This document shows, piece after piece, positions 16,765-25,936 of a stretch of DNA of 64,000 bases. The notes beneath the pieces are model-generated. The model was not told the origin of the DNA. It did no database searches and was given only the letters and a program-made list of their open reading frames with translations. Every line of letters begins with the position of its first letter. Within the stretch, counting starts at the first letter, position 1. This stretch comes from Haladaptatus pallidirubidus (GTDB lineage Archaea; Halobacteriota; Halobacteria; Halobacteriales; Haladaptataceae), in contig NZ_CP085301.1 in assembly GCF_020700235.1 (NCBI RefSeq), positions 3,100,001 to 3,164,000 on the forward strand, given 5' to 3'. The translations under genes were made by a program, and so were the position numbers.

Positions 16765-18093
16765 ATGGGACAAGGGACGCTCGGTTTCTGGGAATCGGTT
16801 TCGTTCGCCCTCGGTGGCATCATCGGCGGCGGAATCTTCGCGGTGTTAGGTGTCGTCGCCAAGGTTGCGGGGCCAACTGCATGGCTCGCGTACTTCGCCG
16901 CGGGCATCGTCGCGATGTGTACCGGTTACTCCTACGTTAAACTCAACCAGTTGAGCGATTCACAGGGCGGTTCGGTAACGTTCATCGAGGAGTTCATCGG
17001 ACGACCGATGCTGGCAGGAATGGTCGGTTGGATGCTTATCGTCGGTTATATCGGCACGATGGCGATGTACGGTTTCGCCTTCGGCGCGTATTTCGGACAA
17101 CTATTCGGTCTCTCCACGATTCCCGTCGTCGGATTGCCGACTCGCCCCGTCATGTCGGTGCTCGTCGTCGCCGGATTCGTCGGTCTCAACGTCATCGGCG
17201 CCCGAGAATCGGGCGTAGCCGAGGACGTGTTGGTCGCCCTCAAGGTCGGAATCGTCGTGTTGTTCGGCGTAATCGGAATTTGGTTTGCCTACACACAGGG
17301 ACAGTTGAAACTCGGTATCGAACGCGCCGTGCGTCACCCCGCCGGGCCGTTCGTCGCCGCCGCCGTCTCGTTCGTCTCCTTCGAGGGGTGGCAACTGCTC
17401 ATGTACGACCAAGATCGCATCGAAAACCCGGTCGAAAACATCACGAAGGCGGTGTACCTCTCGATACCCATCTCGACGCTCGTCTACATGGCCGTCGCGC
17501 TCGTGACAATCAGCCTCGTCAGTCGGGGACAGGTCGTCCGACACCCGGATGTCGCGCTCGCCATCGCGGCCAAACAGTTTGCGGGACAGATCGGCTACGT
17601 CCTCATCGGCATCGCAGCCCTCCTCTCCACCGCGAGCGCCATCAACGCGACGATGTTCAGCACCGCGCTCTTCTCGAAGGGAATGCTTGCAGACGATCTC
17701 CTTCCCGACAAAATCGGGGATGCATCCGACGACGGACCACCGACGCGCACCTTGGTCATCATCGGTCTACTCACGGCGGTGTTCACGGCCTACGGGAGCC
17801 TCGAGGCGATAACGGAGTTCGCGTCTGTCTCCTTCATCGTGGTGTTCGGCGCGATGAGTTATCTCGCGTTTCGCGAGCGCGATAACCCGTCGATTACGGC
17901 CGTCGTTCCCGCAATCGGCATGCTCGGCAGTGCCGTCTTCCTCCCGTTGCTCCTGTGGCATCTCTACACTACTCAGCGCGGAATTCTCGCGTTGGTGGTC
18001 GGTATCACCGTCTCCATCTTCCTCCTCGAACTGGTCTACTTCGAGCGCAAATCGATACTGCAAGGAGTGCGGAACGTGGAAAAACGAATTTAG
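16765..18093 (+). CDS. APC-family amino acid/polyamine permease
   Basis: 442 residues with about twelve membrane helices. The first helix has the unwound motif of LeuT-fold APC transporters (SFALGGIIGGGIFAVLGVVA), and a later helix has SFEGWQLLMYDQDRIENPVENITKAVYLSI, typical for amino acid permeases. It lacks the C-terminal USP domain found on some haloarchaeal relatives. It probably imports an amino acid by cation symport. Its stop overlaps, tail to tail, the stop of the TRIC-like gene by three bases. Confidence 0.85.
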   Translation: MGQGTLGFWESVSFALGGIIGGGIFAVLGVVAKVAGPTAWLAYFAAGIVAMCTGYSYVKLNQLSDSQGGSVTFIEEFIGRPMLAGMVGWMLIVGYIGTMAMYGFAFGAYFGQLFGLSTIPVVGLPTRPVMSVLVVAGFVGLNVIGARESGVAEDVLVALKVGIVVLFGVIGIWFAYTQGQLKLGIERAVRHPAGPFVAAAVSFVSFEGWQLLMYDQDRIENPVENITKAVYLSIPISTLVYMAVALVTISLVSRGQVVRHPDVALAIAAKQFAGQIGYVLIGIAALLSTASAINATMFSTALFSKGMLADDLLPDKIGDASDDGPPTRTLVIIGLLTAVFTAYGSLEAITEFASVSFIVVFGAMSYLAFRERDNPSITAVVPAIGMLGSAVFLPLLLWHLYTTQRGILALVVGITVSIFLLELVYFERKSILQGVRNVEKRI

Positions 18094-18692
18094 ACCGTCG
18101 GCAGTTCCCAGTCGTACCGAATCGCCAGTAGACGAAGGCCCAAGACGATGCCCGCGCAGGCAACCGCACTTTTTTGCGACCCGACTCCAACGTCCACCAA
18201 CAGCCAAAACGCCAGTCCGCCGAGCAGTGCACAGGTCGCGTAGAAATCCTCGACGAGAACAGACGGAACGTTCTGGAGGAGCAAATCACTGATGAGGCCG
18301 CCGCCGACTCCGGTTACGGTTGCGAGCAGAACCACTCCGAACGCGGTGAGTCCGGCGTCGTGAGCCACGAGCGCGCCGGTTGTGGCGAACGCCGAGAGGC
18401 CGATTGCGTCCGGGATTCGGACGACCGGACGCTCGGTCAAGTCGTCGCCGAATCGTGAGAGAACCACGGCGAGCGCAACGCCGACCAGTGCGACGCTCAC
18501 GTCGCCCATCGAGCGAAGCGCGACGGGCGTCGCGTTCACCAGTAGGTCGCGGGTGACGCCACCGCCGAGAGCCGTCATCACGCCGAGGACGCCCACGCCG
18601 AGCAGGTCGAGGTCGGCCTCACTGCCGCGGAGCGACCCGACGACCGCGAACGCCAGCAAACCGACGATGTTCATGATTCCGAAGGCGTCCAT
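18090..18692 (-). CDS. TRIC-type/UPF0126 (YicG) membrane channel
   Basis: About 200 residues, seven membrane helices built from two repeats, each with a Gly-rich motif (TALGGGVTRDLL and VTGVGGGLISDLLL). Prokaryotic UPF0126 proteins are homologues of animal TRIC cation channels and pass K+ or other monovalent ions. ATG 18692 is preceded by gaggt as ribosome site; ATG 18716, eight codons longer, lies five bases after the upstream stop and is also possible. Third gene of the nadM - SAM hydrolase operon. Confidence 0.8.
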   Translation of the reverse strand: MDAFGIMNIVGLLAFAVVGSLRGSEADLDLLGVGVLGVMTALGGGVTRDLLVNATPVALRSMGDVSVALVGVALAVVLSRFGDDLTERPVVRIPDAIGLSAFATTGALVAHDAGLTAFGVVLLATVTGVGGGLISDLLLQNVPSVLVEDFYATCALLGGLAFWLLVDVGVGSQKSAVACAGIVLGLRLLAIRYDWELPTV

Positions 18693-18720
18693 CGTTACCT
18701 CGCCCTTTGCACCCACATCG

Positions 18721-19467
18721 TCATCTTTCTAGTCGGATTTCGTCGCCGACGGTGATGCCGAATGCCTCGTTCCCCCGTCCTCGATTGACGGCGAGTTCGA
18801 CGTTGCCGTGGCTTCCGACCGTCACGAGTCGCTGACCGACTTCGACGTGCGCGTAGGAGGGTTCGACCGACGATGGCGCGCCGTCCACTTCGATTTCGTT
18901 CACATCGTCGAGGAAGTCGCCGGGGACGTTCGTGATGGCGTTGCCGAAATCGTCCACGACGAGGATTTCGCCCGCCGCTTTCGATTCGCTGACCGTCGGT
19001 TCCGGAAATTGCAGGTCGTGGAACTCGTCGGCGGGAGCGGTACCGGGAAGGTTTTCGAGCGAATCGACGCCAATTTCGTGGATTCGGCCCGCGGCGGGCG
19101 CGAACACGTCCCGTCCGTGGAAGGTCGCGCTGTCGGTGCTTTCGTATTCGATTTCGAATATTTCGGGGTCGCCGAGCTCGCGGGCGACTGGAAGCAAAAC
19201 GCCGTTGTCGGGCCCGACAAACGCGTGATCGCCTGCTCTCACGACAATCGCGGCCCGGTCGGTTCCGACGCCGGGATCAACCACGACGAGGTGGATTGCC
19301 GGGGGGAAGTACGGAAGCACTTCGCGGAGCCAAAAGGCGGTGGTTCGAACGTCCTGTCGCGGGAAATCGTGCGCTACGTCCACGAGACGGGCGTCGCTGT
19401 GCTGGAGGAGGACGCCTTTCATCGCCGCGGGATACGGCGTGCCGAAGTCGGACGAGAGGGTTATCAT
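18721..19467 (-). CDS. SAM hydrolase (SAM hydroxide adenosyltransferase, DUF62)
   Basis: 248 residues. N-terminus MITLSSDFGTPYPAAMKG, then VVVDPGVGTDRAAIVV and FVGPDNGVL are the family's SAM-binding signature, and a C-terminal beta-barrel follows (EILVVDDFGNAITNVPGD). The enzyme splits SAM with water into adenosine and methionine. The halogenases of the same family carry an extra loop that I do not see. The start overlaps the stop of nadM (ATGA), so the proteins are translationally coupled. Confidence 0.9.
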   Translation of the reverse strand: MITLSSDFGTPYPAAMKGVLLQHSDARLVDVAHDFPRQDVRTTAFWLREVLPYFPPAIHLVVVDPGVGTDRAAIVVRAGDHAFVGPDNGVLLPVARELGDPEIFEIEYESTDSATFHGRDVFAPAAGRIHEIGVDSLENLPGTAPADEFHDLQFPEPTVSESKAAGEILVVDDFGNAITNVPGDFLDDVNEIEVDGAPSSVEPSYAHVEVGQRLVTVGSHGNVELAVNRGRGNEAFGITVGDEIRLER

Positions 19468-19982
19468 ACGCCGTTCGAGTCGGTTTGGCTGACGCGCTGG
19501 ATGCGCTCGATGCCGCCGCTTTCTTCGATAACTTCGGTGACGGCTTCGGGGACGAGCTTCTCCCAGTCGCCGCCCTCGACCATCCGGTCGCGGACTTCCG
19601 TCCCTTCGAGCACGTCGCGGTTGAACATCGGCGATTGGCGAACCTCGACGCCCGCCTCCGTGAACAACTGGATGACGAGGGGATTGTTCGAGTAGGCCAC
19701 GTCGAACTCCGGACTCATGCTTTGGACGTGGCTCACCCAGACAGAGTTCCTGTCCAAGTCCTCGATGGGAACGGCGTAGGTGACGAGGTCGGAGTCCACG
19801 AGGGATTTGGTAATCATCATGATTCGCTCGCCAGCCGTAAACGGGTCGTGCCGGGTGTGTGAGTTCCCGGCGCTCCCGATACCGAGGACGAGCTCGTCCA
19901 CTTCTTCGGAAATCGTCTCGACCACGCTGTGATGGCCGTTATGGTAGGGTTGAAAGCGCCCGATGTAGAACCCGCGGGTCAT
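19464..19982 (-). CDS. nadM: Nicotinamide-nucleotide adenylyltransferase, archaeal NadM
   Basis: 172 residues, nucleotidyltransferase fold with GRFQPYHNGH (residues 8-17, the GXFXPXHXGH motif), LGIGSAGNSHT for adenine binding and GTEVRDRM in place of the ISSTXXR motif. Makes NAD from NMN and ATP, with archaeal size. ATG 19982 is chosen because MTRGFYIGRF is the canonical start; the 100 residues before it in frame are antisense to lonB's leader. First gene of a coupled three-gene operon. Confidence 0.95.
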   Translation of the reverse strand: MTRGFYIGRFQPYHNGHHSVVETISEEVDELVLGIGSAGNSHTRHDPFTAGERIMMITKSLVDSDLVTYAVPIEDLDRNSVWVSHVQSMSPEFDVAYSNNPLVIQLFTEAGVEVRQSPMFNRDVLEGTEVRDRMVEGGDWEKLVPEAVTEVIEESGGIERIQRVSQTDSNGV

Positions 19983-20148
19983 GGTCAATTCGTCGGCCAG
20001 CGTTTTTATAAGCGTGACGAGTCGCGCCCGAGAAGAACGGCCGTATTTCGAGCGTTGCCGCGCGTTCATGAGAATCAGGCACATACAGTTGAAGGGAGAA
20101 AGTATATCAGTTCGCCAGCCTTCGTTTGAATCACACTGAACGAATTCT

Positions 20149-22140
20149 ATGAGTAACGACACCGAAGCTCCACCACCGGAGCAGGAAACAGAGCAGGAAG
20201 TAGAAAGTCTCGGGAGCGATGTGGATGCCGAGGTTGCCGACGAAATTTCGGAGGACAACTTGCTCGGTGGGCTGGAGATAGAAAGCACGGAAGAGGTCGA
20301 AATTCCCGACCGGCTGGTCGATCAAGTCATCGGACAAGACCACGCACGCGACGTAGTGATGAAGGCGGCCAAACAGCGCCGCCACGTAATGATGATCGGA
20401 ACGCCGGGTACCGGGAAGTCGATGTTGGCGAAGGCGATGAGCCAACTCCTCCCCAAGGAGGATTTGCAGGACGTTCTCGTCTACCACAATCCGGACGACG
20501 GCAACGAGCCGAAGGTCAGAACCGTCCCCGCCGGAAAAGGCGACCAGATAATCGACGCCCACAAAGAAGAAGCCAGAAAGCGCAACCAGATGCGCTCCTT
20601 TTTGATGTGGGTCATCATCGCTATCGTGGTCGGCTACGCGCTCCTCATCGCAGGAAGACCGTTGTTGGGCATCCTCGCCGCGGGTGTCATCTACCTCGCG
20701 TTCCGCTACGGTTCACGCGGAAGCGACGCGATGATTCCGAACCTGCTGGTGAACAACAGCGACGTGACCAGCGCGCCGTTCGAGGACGCGACGGGTGCAC
20801 ACGCGGGTGCCCTGCTCGGCGACGTTCGCCACGACCCGTTCCAGTCAGGTGGAATGGAAACGCCGAGCCACGACCGCGTCGAACCCGGCGCGATTCACAA
20901 GGCCAACAAGGGCGTGCTGTTCGTGGACGAAATCAACACGCTCGACATCCGCAGTCAGCAGAAGTTGATGACGGCGATTCAGGAGGGCGAGTTCTCCATC
21001 ACCGGCCAGTCCGAACGCAGTTCGGGCGCGATGGTGCAGACCGAACCCGTCCCGACCGACTTCGTCATGGTCGCCGCAGGAAACCTCGACGCGATGGAGA
21101 ACATGCACCCCGCGCTCCGCTCCCGTATCAAGGGATACGGATACGAGGTGTACATGGACGACACCATCGACGACACGCCGGAGATGCGCCGCAAGTACGC
21201 GCGGTTCATCGCGCAAGAAGTCGAAAAGGACGGTCGGCTCCCGCACTTCAACGAGCAGGCGGTCGAAGAGGTCATCCTCGAAGCCCAGCGCCGCGCCGGA
21301 CGCAAAGACCACCTCACGCTCAAACTGCGTGACCTCGGTGGCCTCGTCCGCGTCGCTGGCGACATCGCTCGTGCCGAGGACGCGGAGTACACCACGCGCG
21401 ATCACGTGTTGCAGGCGAAGCGCCGTTCGCGCTCCATCGAGCAACAGATCGCCGACGACTTCATCGAGCGCCGCAAGGACTACGAACTCACCGTCTCCGA
21501 CGGCGACGTGGTCGGCCGCGTCAACGGCCTCGCCGTCATGGGCGAGGACAGCGGTATTATGCTCCCCGTGATGGCCGAGGTGACGCCGTCGCAGGGTCCC
21601 GGCCAAGTCATCGCCACCGGTCAACTGAAGGAGATGGCGGAGGAGTCCGTGAAGAACGTCTCGGCTATCATCAAGAAGTTCAGCGACGAGGATATCAGCG
21701 AGAAGGACGTTCACATCCAGTTCGTCCAAGCGGGCCAGCAGGGTGTTGACGGCGACTCGGCGTCCATCACGGTCGCCACGGCCGTCATCAGCGCGCTGGA
21801 GGACGCGCCGGTCGAACAGGACGTCGCCATGACCGGTTCGCTGTCGGTGCGCGGCGACGTGCTCCCCGTCGGCGGGGTGACCCACAAAATCGAGGCCGCC
21901 GCGAAGGCTGGCATCAAGACGGTCATCATTCCAAAGGCGAACGAGCAGGACGTGATGATCGAAGAAGAGTACGAGGAGATGGTCGAAATCATCCCCGTCT
22001 CGCACATCAGCGAGGTACTCGAAGTTGCCCTTTCGGGCGAACCCGAAAAGGACGGTCTCATCGACCGCCTGAAAAACATCACCGGAAGCGCGCTGGAACG
22101 CGAAATCGGCGGCAATACCGGCCGCCCCAGCCCGCAGTAG
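20149..22140 (+). CDS. lonB: ATP-dependent protease LonB (membrane-anchored archaeal Lon)
   Basis: 663 residues. AAA+ Walker A GTPGTGKS (84-91), two membrane helices inserted in the AAA+ domain (about 151-186, the mark of archaeal LonB), Walker B VLFVDE (256-261), and a C-terminal peptidase domain with Ser537 in GDSAS and Lys580 in GGVTHKIEA as the catalytic dyad. The first 45 residues are acidic and disordered. Anchored at the inner face of the membrane it degrades regulatory and damaged proteins; in Haloferax it is essential and controls carotenoid synthesis. It is divergent from nadM, so promoters face each other at 19983-20148. Confidence 0.97.
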   Translation: MSNDTEAPPPEQETEQEVESLGSDVDAEVADEISEDNLLGGLEIESTEEVEIPDRLVDQVIGQDHARDVVMKAAKQRRHVMMIGTPGTGKSMLAKAMSQLLPKEDLQDVLVYHNPDDGNEPKVRTVPAGKGDQIIDAHKEEARKRNQMRSFLMWVIIAIVVGYALLIAGRPLLGILAAGVIYLAFRYGSRGSDAMIPNLLVNNSDVTSAPFEDATGAHAGALLGDVRHDPFQSGGMETPSHDRVEPGAIHKANKGVLFVDEINTLDIRSQQKLMTAIQEGEFSITGQSERSSGAMVQTEPVPTDFVMVAAGNLDAMENMHPALRSRIKGYGYEVYMDDTIDDTPEMRRKYARFIAQEVEKDGRLPHFNEQAVEEVILEAQRRAGRKDHLTLKLRDLGGLVRVAGDIARAEDAEYTTRDHVLQAKRRSRSIEQQIADDFIERRKDYELTVSDGDVVGRVNGLAVMGEDSGIMLPVMAEVTPSQGPGQVIATGQLKEMAEESVKNVSAIIKKFSDEDISEKDVHIQFVQAGQQGVDGDSASITVATAVISALEDAPVEQDVAMTGSLSVRGDVLPVGGVTHKIEAAAKAGIKTVIIPKANEQDVMIEEEYEEMVEIIPVSHISEVLEVALSGEPEKDGLIDRLKNITGSALEREIGGNTGRPSPQ

Positions 22141-22158
22141 CCGACCCCGCAGAATTCG

Positions 22159-22174
22159 TTTTTACTATATTTTT
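22159..22174 (+). terminator. T-rich stretch after lonB
   Basis: Two T-runs (gtttttac and tattttt) start about 20 bases after the lonB stop. The remaining gap to 22421 shows nothing else. Confidence 0.4.
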
Positions 22175-22421
22175 GTACCCGTGAGTTGGGACGCTGAATA
22201 GTTCGCTTGCGTTGAAGTCGCAACTGCTGGTCGCGTCGGTTTTTATTGTACCGAAACTGGTTTTGATGATACGACGAGTGTAGAGAAGAGGCGAAACCCA
22301 CTCAGCACCACCTCACGGAACCCGCTCACCACCGCTTCTATCAGTGACAGAAATTCATCCAAACTTCCTCGCCTTCGTGAGTAGATAGCTTTTCCGTGCC
22401 CGCCGCCAAACACGAATTCGA

Positions 22422-23216
22422 ATGCCCGCGCCGAACTGGAACGCCTTCGCCGCCGTCACACTGTTCGTCCTCGTCATCCTCATCGCGCTGGCGCGGGCCT
22501 CACAAACGATGCTGGCCGGGCGTGACGACACCGAACTGAATCCAGATTTCCAGTCGAAACCGGAGGACGACCCGAATCACAACGCCGAAATCGAAGTCGA
22601 ACCGTCCGTCCCCCAACCGCCACAATCGAATCCGAAGGACGAACTGACGACGAAGATGCTCCTGGTGAACGTCGCGTTGAGCCAGGGGTTGTTCGGCGTG
22701 ATACTCGTCGTTTCGGCGGTACTGGCCGGGATTCCAGCGTCCGCGTTGGGCGTCGAATCAACAACCCTGTTTCAACTCGGGGGCGGAATCGCCCTTGGCA
22801 TCGCGCTGTTCGCGGCGAACGAACTCGGCCAGCGCGCGGCGGACACGCTGGGGATCGACTACGAGGACGGTCTGCGCGAGATGCTGACACCGGATTCGCT
22901 CCGCGGGTGGGTCGTTCTACTCGGTGGTGCCTTACCAGTTATCGCGGGATTCGAAGAACTGCTGTTTCGCTCGGCGCTCATCGGCGTGCTGGCCAGCGGT
23001 TACGGACTGTCGCCGTGGCTCCTCGCCGCGCTCTCGTCGGTTGCGTTCGCGGTCGGGCACGGCGCGCAAGGACCGGGCGGAATCCTCGTGACGGGCGCGC
23101 TGGGCGGCGTGCTCGCCGTCGCCTTCGTTCTTTCGGGAAGTCTGTTGGTCGTGGTCGTCGCTCACTACCTCGTGAACGCGCTTGAGTTCGTAGTTCACGC
23201 CTGGGACGAAGACTGA
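22422..23216 (+). CDS. CPBP-family (CAAX/Abi) intramembrane metalloprotease
   Basis: 264 residues. An N-terminal helix is followed by an acidic Pro/Asn-rich loop (about 28-75) and a membrane bundle with the family motifs: GFEELLFRSALIGVL (motif 1, Glu-Glu and Arg), AVGHGAQGPGG (motif 2 His) and VVVAHYLVNALEF (motif 3, His...Asn). Relatives include CAAX prenyl proteases and bacteriocin-immunity proteins; the target here is unknown. It is convergent with the spt5 gene. Confidence 0.85.
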   Translation: MPAPNWNAFAAVTLFVLVILIALARASQTMLAGRDDTELNPDFQSKPEDDPNHNAEIEVEPSVPQPPQSNPKDELTTKMLLVNVALSQGLFGVILVVSAVLAGIPASALGVESTTLFQLGGGIALGIALFAANELGQRAADTLGIDYEDGLREMLTPDSLRGWVVLLGGALPVIAGFEELLFRSALIGVLASGYGLSPWLLAALSSVAFAVGHGAQGPGGILVTGALGGVLAVAFVLSGSLLVVVVAHYLVNALEFVVHAWDED

Positions 23217-23240
23217 GAAGTTCGACTGCTCGCGCTTCGC

Positions 23241-23678
23241 TTACCGTTCCTCGCTATCCAGCACGCGAATCTGGTCACCGCGCACGGTAACCGGAATCGG
23301 GACGGTTGCTTCGTACAGCTCGACCGTCACCTGGTCTTTGCCCTCGTCGATGCGCTGAACCTGCGCCTTCTCGCCCTTGAACGGGCCCGCGATGAGTTCC
23401 ACGATGTCTCCCTCCGCGATGCCCTCCACGTCGGGTGTGGGCGAGAGGAAGTGTTCGACTTCGGAGATACTGCTCACGCCGGGCACCATGCTCCGAGCAT
23501 GCGGAATCTCCTCCAGCACGCGGCTGATAACCGCATCGTCGTCCGCCTCGACCATCACGTAACTCGTCAGTGAGTCGGGGGCGAGAACGGCGTGAATCTC
23601 CGGTTCTTCGCGGTTGACGATCATATCCGCGACTGTGCGTTCCTGACTTGCCGTGGTCTTTACTGCGTAAATGGACAT
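23241..23678 (-). CDS. spt5: Transcription elongation factor Spt5 (NusG homologue)
   Basis: 145 residues. NGN domain (MSIYAVKTTASQERTVADMI, SYVMVEADDDAVISRVLEEI) followed by a KOW domain (GDIVELIAGPFKGEKAQVQR) at about 86-115. Binds the RNA polymerase clamp, raises processivity and couples to the ribosome. Located 13 bases after the secE stop, the conserved archaeal secE-spt5 pair. Confidence 0.95.
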   Translation of the reverse strand: MSIYAVKTTASQERTVADMIVNREEPEIHAVLAPDSLTSYVMVEADDDAVISRVLEEIPHARSMVPGVSSISEVEHFLSPTPDVEGIAEGDIVELIAGPFKGEKAQVQRIDEGKDQVTVELYEATVPIPVTVRGDQIRVLDSEER

Positions 23679-23691
23679 GGTATCTATCAGT

Positions 23692-23859
23692 TTAGGCCGG
23701 GAGGAAGCTCATCACGACGAAGATGGCGAAGCCGAGCAGTCCGACGAGGAGGATACCCGCGCCAGCAATCTTCGAAATCTGTGAAAATTCGTCCCACGAG
23801 GGCGTACTCGCCAGTTTGAGTACGCGAATGTACGACGCGACATCGAGTTTGACATCCAT
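23692..23859 (-). CDS. secE: Preprotein translocase subunit SecE
   Basis: 55 residues, read from ATG 23859 to TAA 23692. Sequence features: cytoplasmic amphipathic helix with SYIRVLKLASTPSWDEFSQI, the conserved TPSWDEF motif of archaeal SecE, then a single membrane helix (GAGILLVGLLGFAIFVVMSF). It clamps the SecY halves in the translocon. Too short for usual cut-offs but position before spt5 and the motif make it certain. Confidence 0.95.
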   Translation of the reverse strand: MDVKLDVASYIRVLKLASTPSWDEFSQISKIAGAGILLVGLLGFAIFVVMSFLPA

Positions 23860-24137
23860 AGATAGTTGTGTTTGGCTATCGGGCTTTTTCTATCTTTCCA
23901 AGGTCAGCCGAGAGTGTTGTTCCGAGGAGGGAGGACAAAATAGACAACGATCCGTCACAACCGCGCCGAATTATAGACTTCCGCTCGCCGCGGAGTCGGG
24001 CGGAAATTCGAGTCGGTCGGTGCTTCGAATTCTAATCTCGACCCAATAACGCTCCCCGAGCGATTTTCGCGTCGGGATTCGCTATCGAATCTTCACTTCG
24101 GAGATATTTTCACTCGTGATAGCTAACGTGACGGATA

Positions 24138-24494
24138 ATGACCGAGGGTGACCGTTCGAACTTCGGCGGGCTGTGGAACGGTCTCTCGTATATCACTGTT
24201 GGACTGTTAGCAATGGCGATATTCGTATTCTCCGGGAGCTCGGTCGATACTGGTCGAGTTGTAGCGAGTATCGCATTAGTAGCGATTGGTGTTGCGGCCT
24301 TCCTCGCTCAGCGGATTTCGCCGTGGTTTGCAGACTTACACCGCTACTGGACGGGACTGTTCTGGGCGCTCTGTGGGCTTGGTATCCTCGGTATTGGCGT
24401 GGTGAGTTCGAGTACCGCCAACAGATGGATTGGCGGTGGTGTCATCGGTGGTGGACTTGTAATCTACGGTATTCTCGTCGCCTCGGGGGGTTAG
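24138..24494 (+). CDS. Four-helix membrane protein of unknown function
   Basis: 118 residues, hydrophobic: helices around 13-32, 42-57, 66-88 and 97-115 (GVVSSSTANRWIGGGVIGGG between). No charged motif or domain that I recognise. It stands alone between the secE and ftsZ1 genes, on the opposite strand. The 278-base gap before it shows only AT-rich promoter-like sequence. Confidence 0.6.
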   Translation: MTEGDRSNFGGLWNGLSYITVGLLAMAIFVFSGSSVDTGRVVASIALVAIGVAAFLAQRISPWFADLHRYWTGLFWALCGLGILGIGVVSSSTANRWIGGGVIGGGLVIYGILVASGG

Positions 24495-24643
24495 GCCACG
24501 TTCCGTATCTAACGACTGCGGTCGGAGCCCGAATATCGCATCACTTCGCTTTCGTACTACCGCTGTCCGGTGTACGGGTAGAAAATAGCCGCGGAAATTA
24601 CTACTAAGTTCGCCGGTTGTGCTTGTTTGAGCAGTCGTCGGAA

Positions 24644-25801
24644 TTACTCGACGTAGTCGATCTCTTCGGTTCGACTTTTTGCCTGCGCCTGTTCTTCGTC
24701 ACTGCGACCGTAGATTTGCGGCGACTGGACGCCGGTGACCACAATCATGGTGCGCATGGTACCCTCCAAACTCTCGTCGATGGAGGTTCCCCAGATGATG
24801 CGCGCGTCGGGGTCGATGCGGTCGTAAATCTGTTCGACAACGCCCTCCGCCTCCTCGATGGACATGTCGTTGCCACCGGTGACATTGACCAGCGCGGATT
24901 TCGCGCCGCTGATGTCCACGTCGAGGAGCGGCGAGCGCAGGGCGCTCTTAACCGAATCCTGTGCCTTGGAATCCGAATCGCTCTCGCCCAGTCCAATCAT
25001 CGCCACGCCGCCTTTCTCCATGACGGTGCGAACGTCGGCGAAGTCCAGATTGACCAGTCCGGGTTTCGTGATGAGTTCCGTGATCCCTTTCACCGAGCGC
25101 ATCAGAACCTCGTCGGCCACCTTGAACGCCTGCTTGACGGGCAGTTTGCCCACGGAGTCTAGCAGTCGGTCGTTCGGGACGACGATGACCGTGTCACTCA
25201 CGTCGCGCAGGCGCTCCAGTCCGGCCTCGGCGTTCGTGCGTCGGACTTCGCCCTCCGCGGTGAACGGCGTCGTGACGATTGCGATGGTGAGCGCGCCCGC
25301 TTCGCGCGCGGCCTTGGCGACGACCGGGGCGCTTCCGGTTCCCGTCCCGCCGCCGAGTCCGGCGGTGACGAACACCATGTCCGACCCCTGAATCGCGTCG
25401 TAAATGTCTTCCTGACTTTCGAGCGCGGCTTCCTCGCCGACCTGCGGAAGCGACCCCGCGCCGCGTCCGCTGGTCTTTTGCTCGCCCATCAGGATTTTCG
25501 TGTCCGCTTCGATTTCCACGAGGTGCTGTACGTCGGTGTTCGCGGCGACCAGCGACGCGCCGTGGATTCCTTCTTCGGCCATTCGATTGACCGTGTTTCC
25601 TCCGCCACCGCCACAGCCGACGACGGTGATGTTCGTCTGGAGATCTTTCAGTACGTCTTCGAGTTGATCGTCGGTCATCGTGCCCGATGGGTTCGTACCC
25701 GACGGGGCCGTCTCGTTTCTGGCACCACCGATTTGCGTCTGGGAGGCGTTTTGTTGCTCCCCTTCCGCCTCCTCAATGGCGTCTTCAACAATGGAGTCCA
25801 T
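24644..25801 (-). CDS. ftsZ1: Cell division protein FtsZ1
   Basis: 385 residues. The GTP site is [18 protein letters not shown] and the tubulin signature [18 protein letters not shown], with T7-loop [11 protein letters not shown] for GTP hydrolysis. An acidic N-terminal extension ([17 protein letters not shown]) and the final EEIDYVE are marks of haloarchaeal FtsZ1, which scaffolds the division ring, as opposed to FtsZ2. ATG 25801 is chosen; the longer reading would start at TTG seven codons upstream. A taattaatc TATA lies about 30 bases before the ATG. Confidence 0.95.
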   Translation of the reverse strand: MDSIVEDAIEEAEGEQQNASQTQIGGARNETAPSGTNPSGTMTDDQLEDVLKDLQTNITVVGCGGGGGNTVNRMAEEGIHGASLVAANTDVQHLVEIEADTKILMGEQKTSGRGAGSLPQVGEEAALESQEDIYDAIQGSDMVFVTAGLGGGTGTGSAPVVAKAAREAGALTIAIVTTPFTAEGEVRRTNAEAGLERLRDVSDTVIVVPNDRLLDSVGKLPVKQAFKVADEVLMRSVKGITELITKPGLVNLDFADVRTVMEKGGVAMIGLGESDSDSKAQDSVKSALRSPLLDVDISGAKSALVNVTGGNDMSIEEAEGVVEQIYDRIDPDARIIWGTSIDESLEGTMRTMIVVTGVQSPQIYGRSDEEQAQAKSRTEEIDYVE

Positions 25802-25936
25802 CCTTGAGGTTTGGTTTACCAACGCAGATTAATTATCTTTCCCCTCTGGATGACGCACGTCTGACGCGTGTCCGCATAACGCACATGTAGTAATTCATAT
25901 GAAATCTACCAATTCGTCACGTAAAACGTCCCAAAA

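Noticed and set aside
24644..25801. Atypical GTP loop in FtsZ1 (CGGGGGN)
   Set aside because: The GGGGGN form is common in FtsZ proteins, so it is not unusual.
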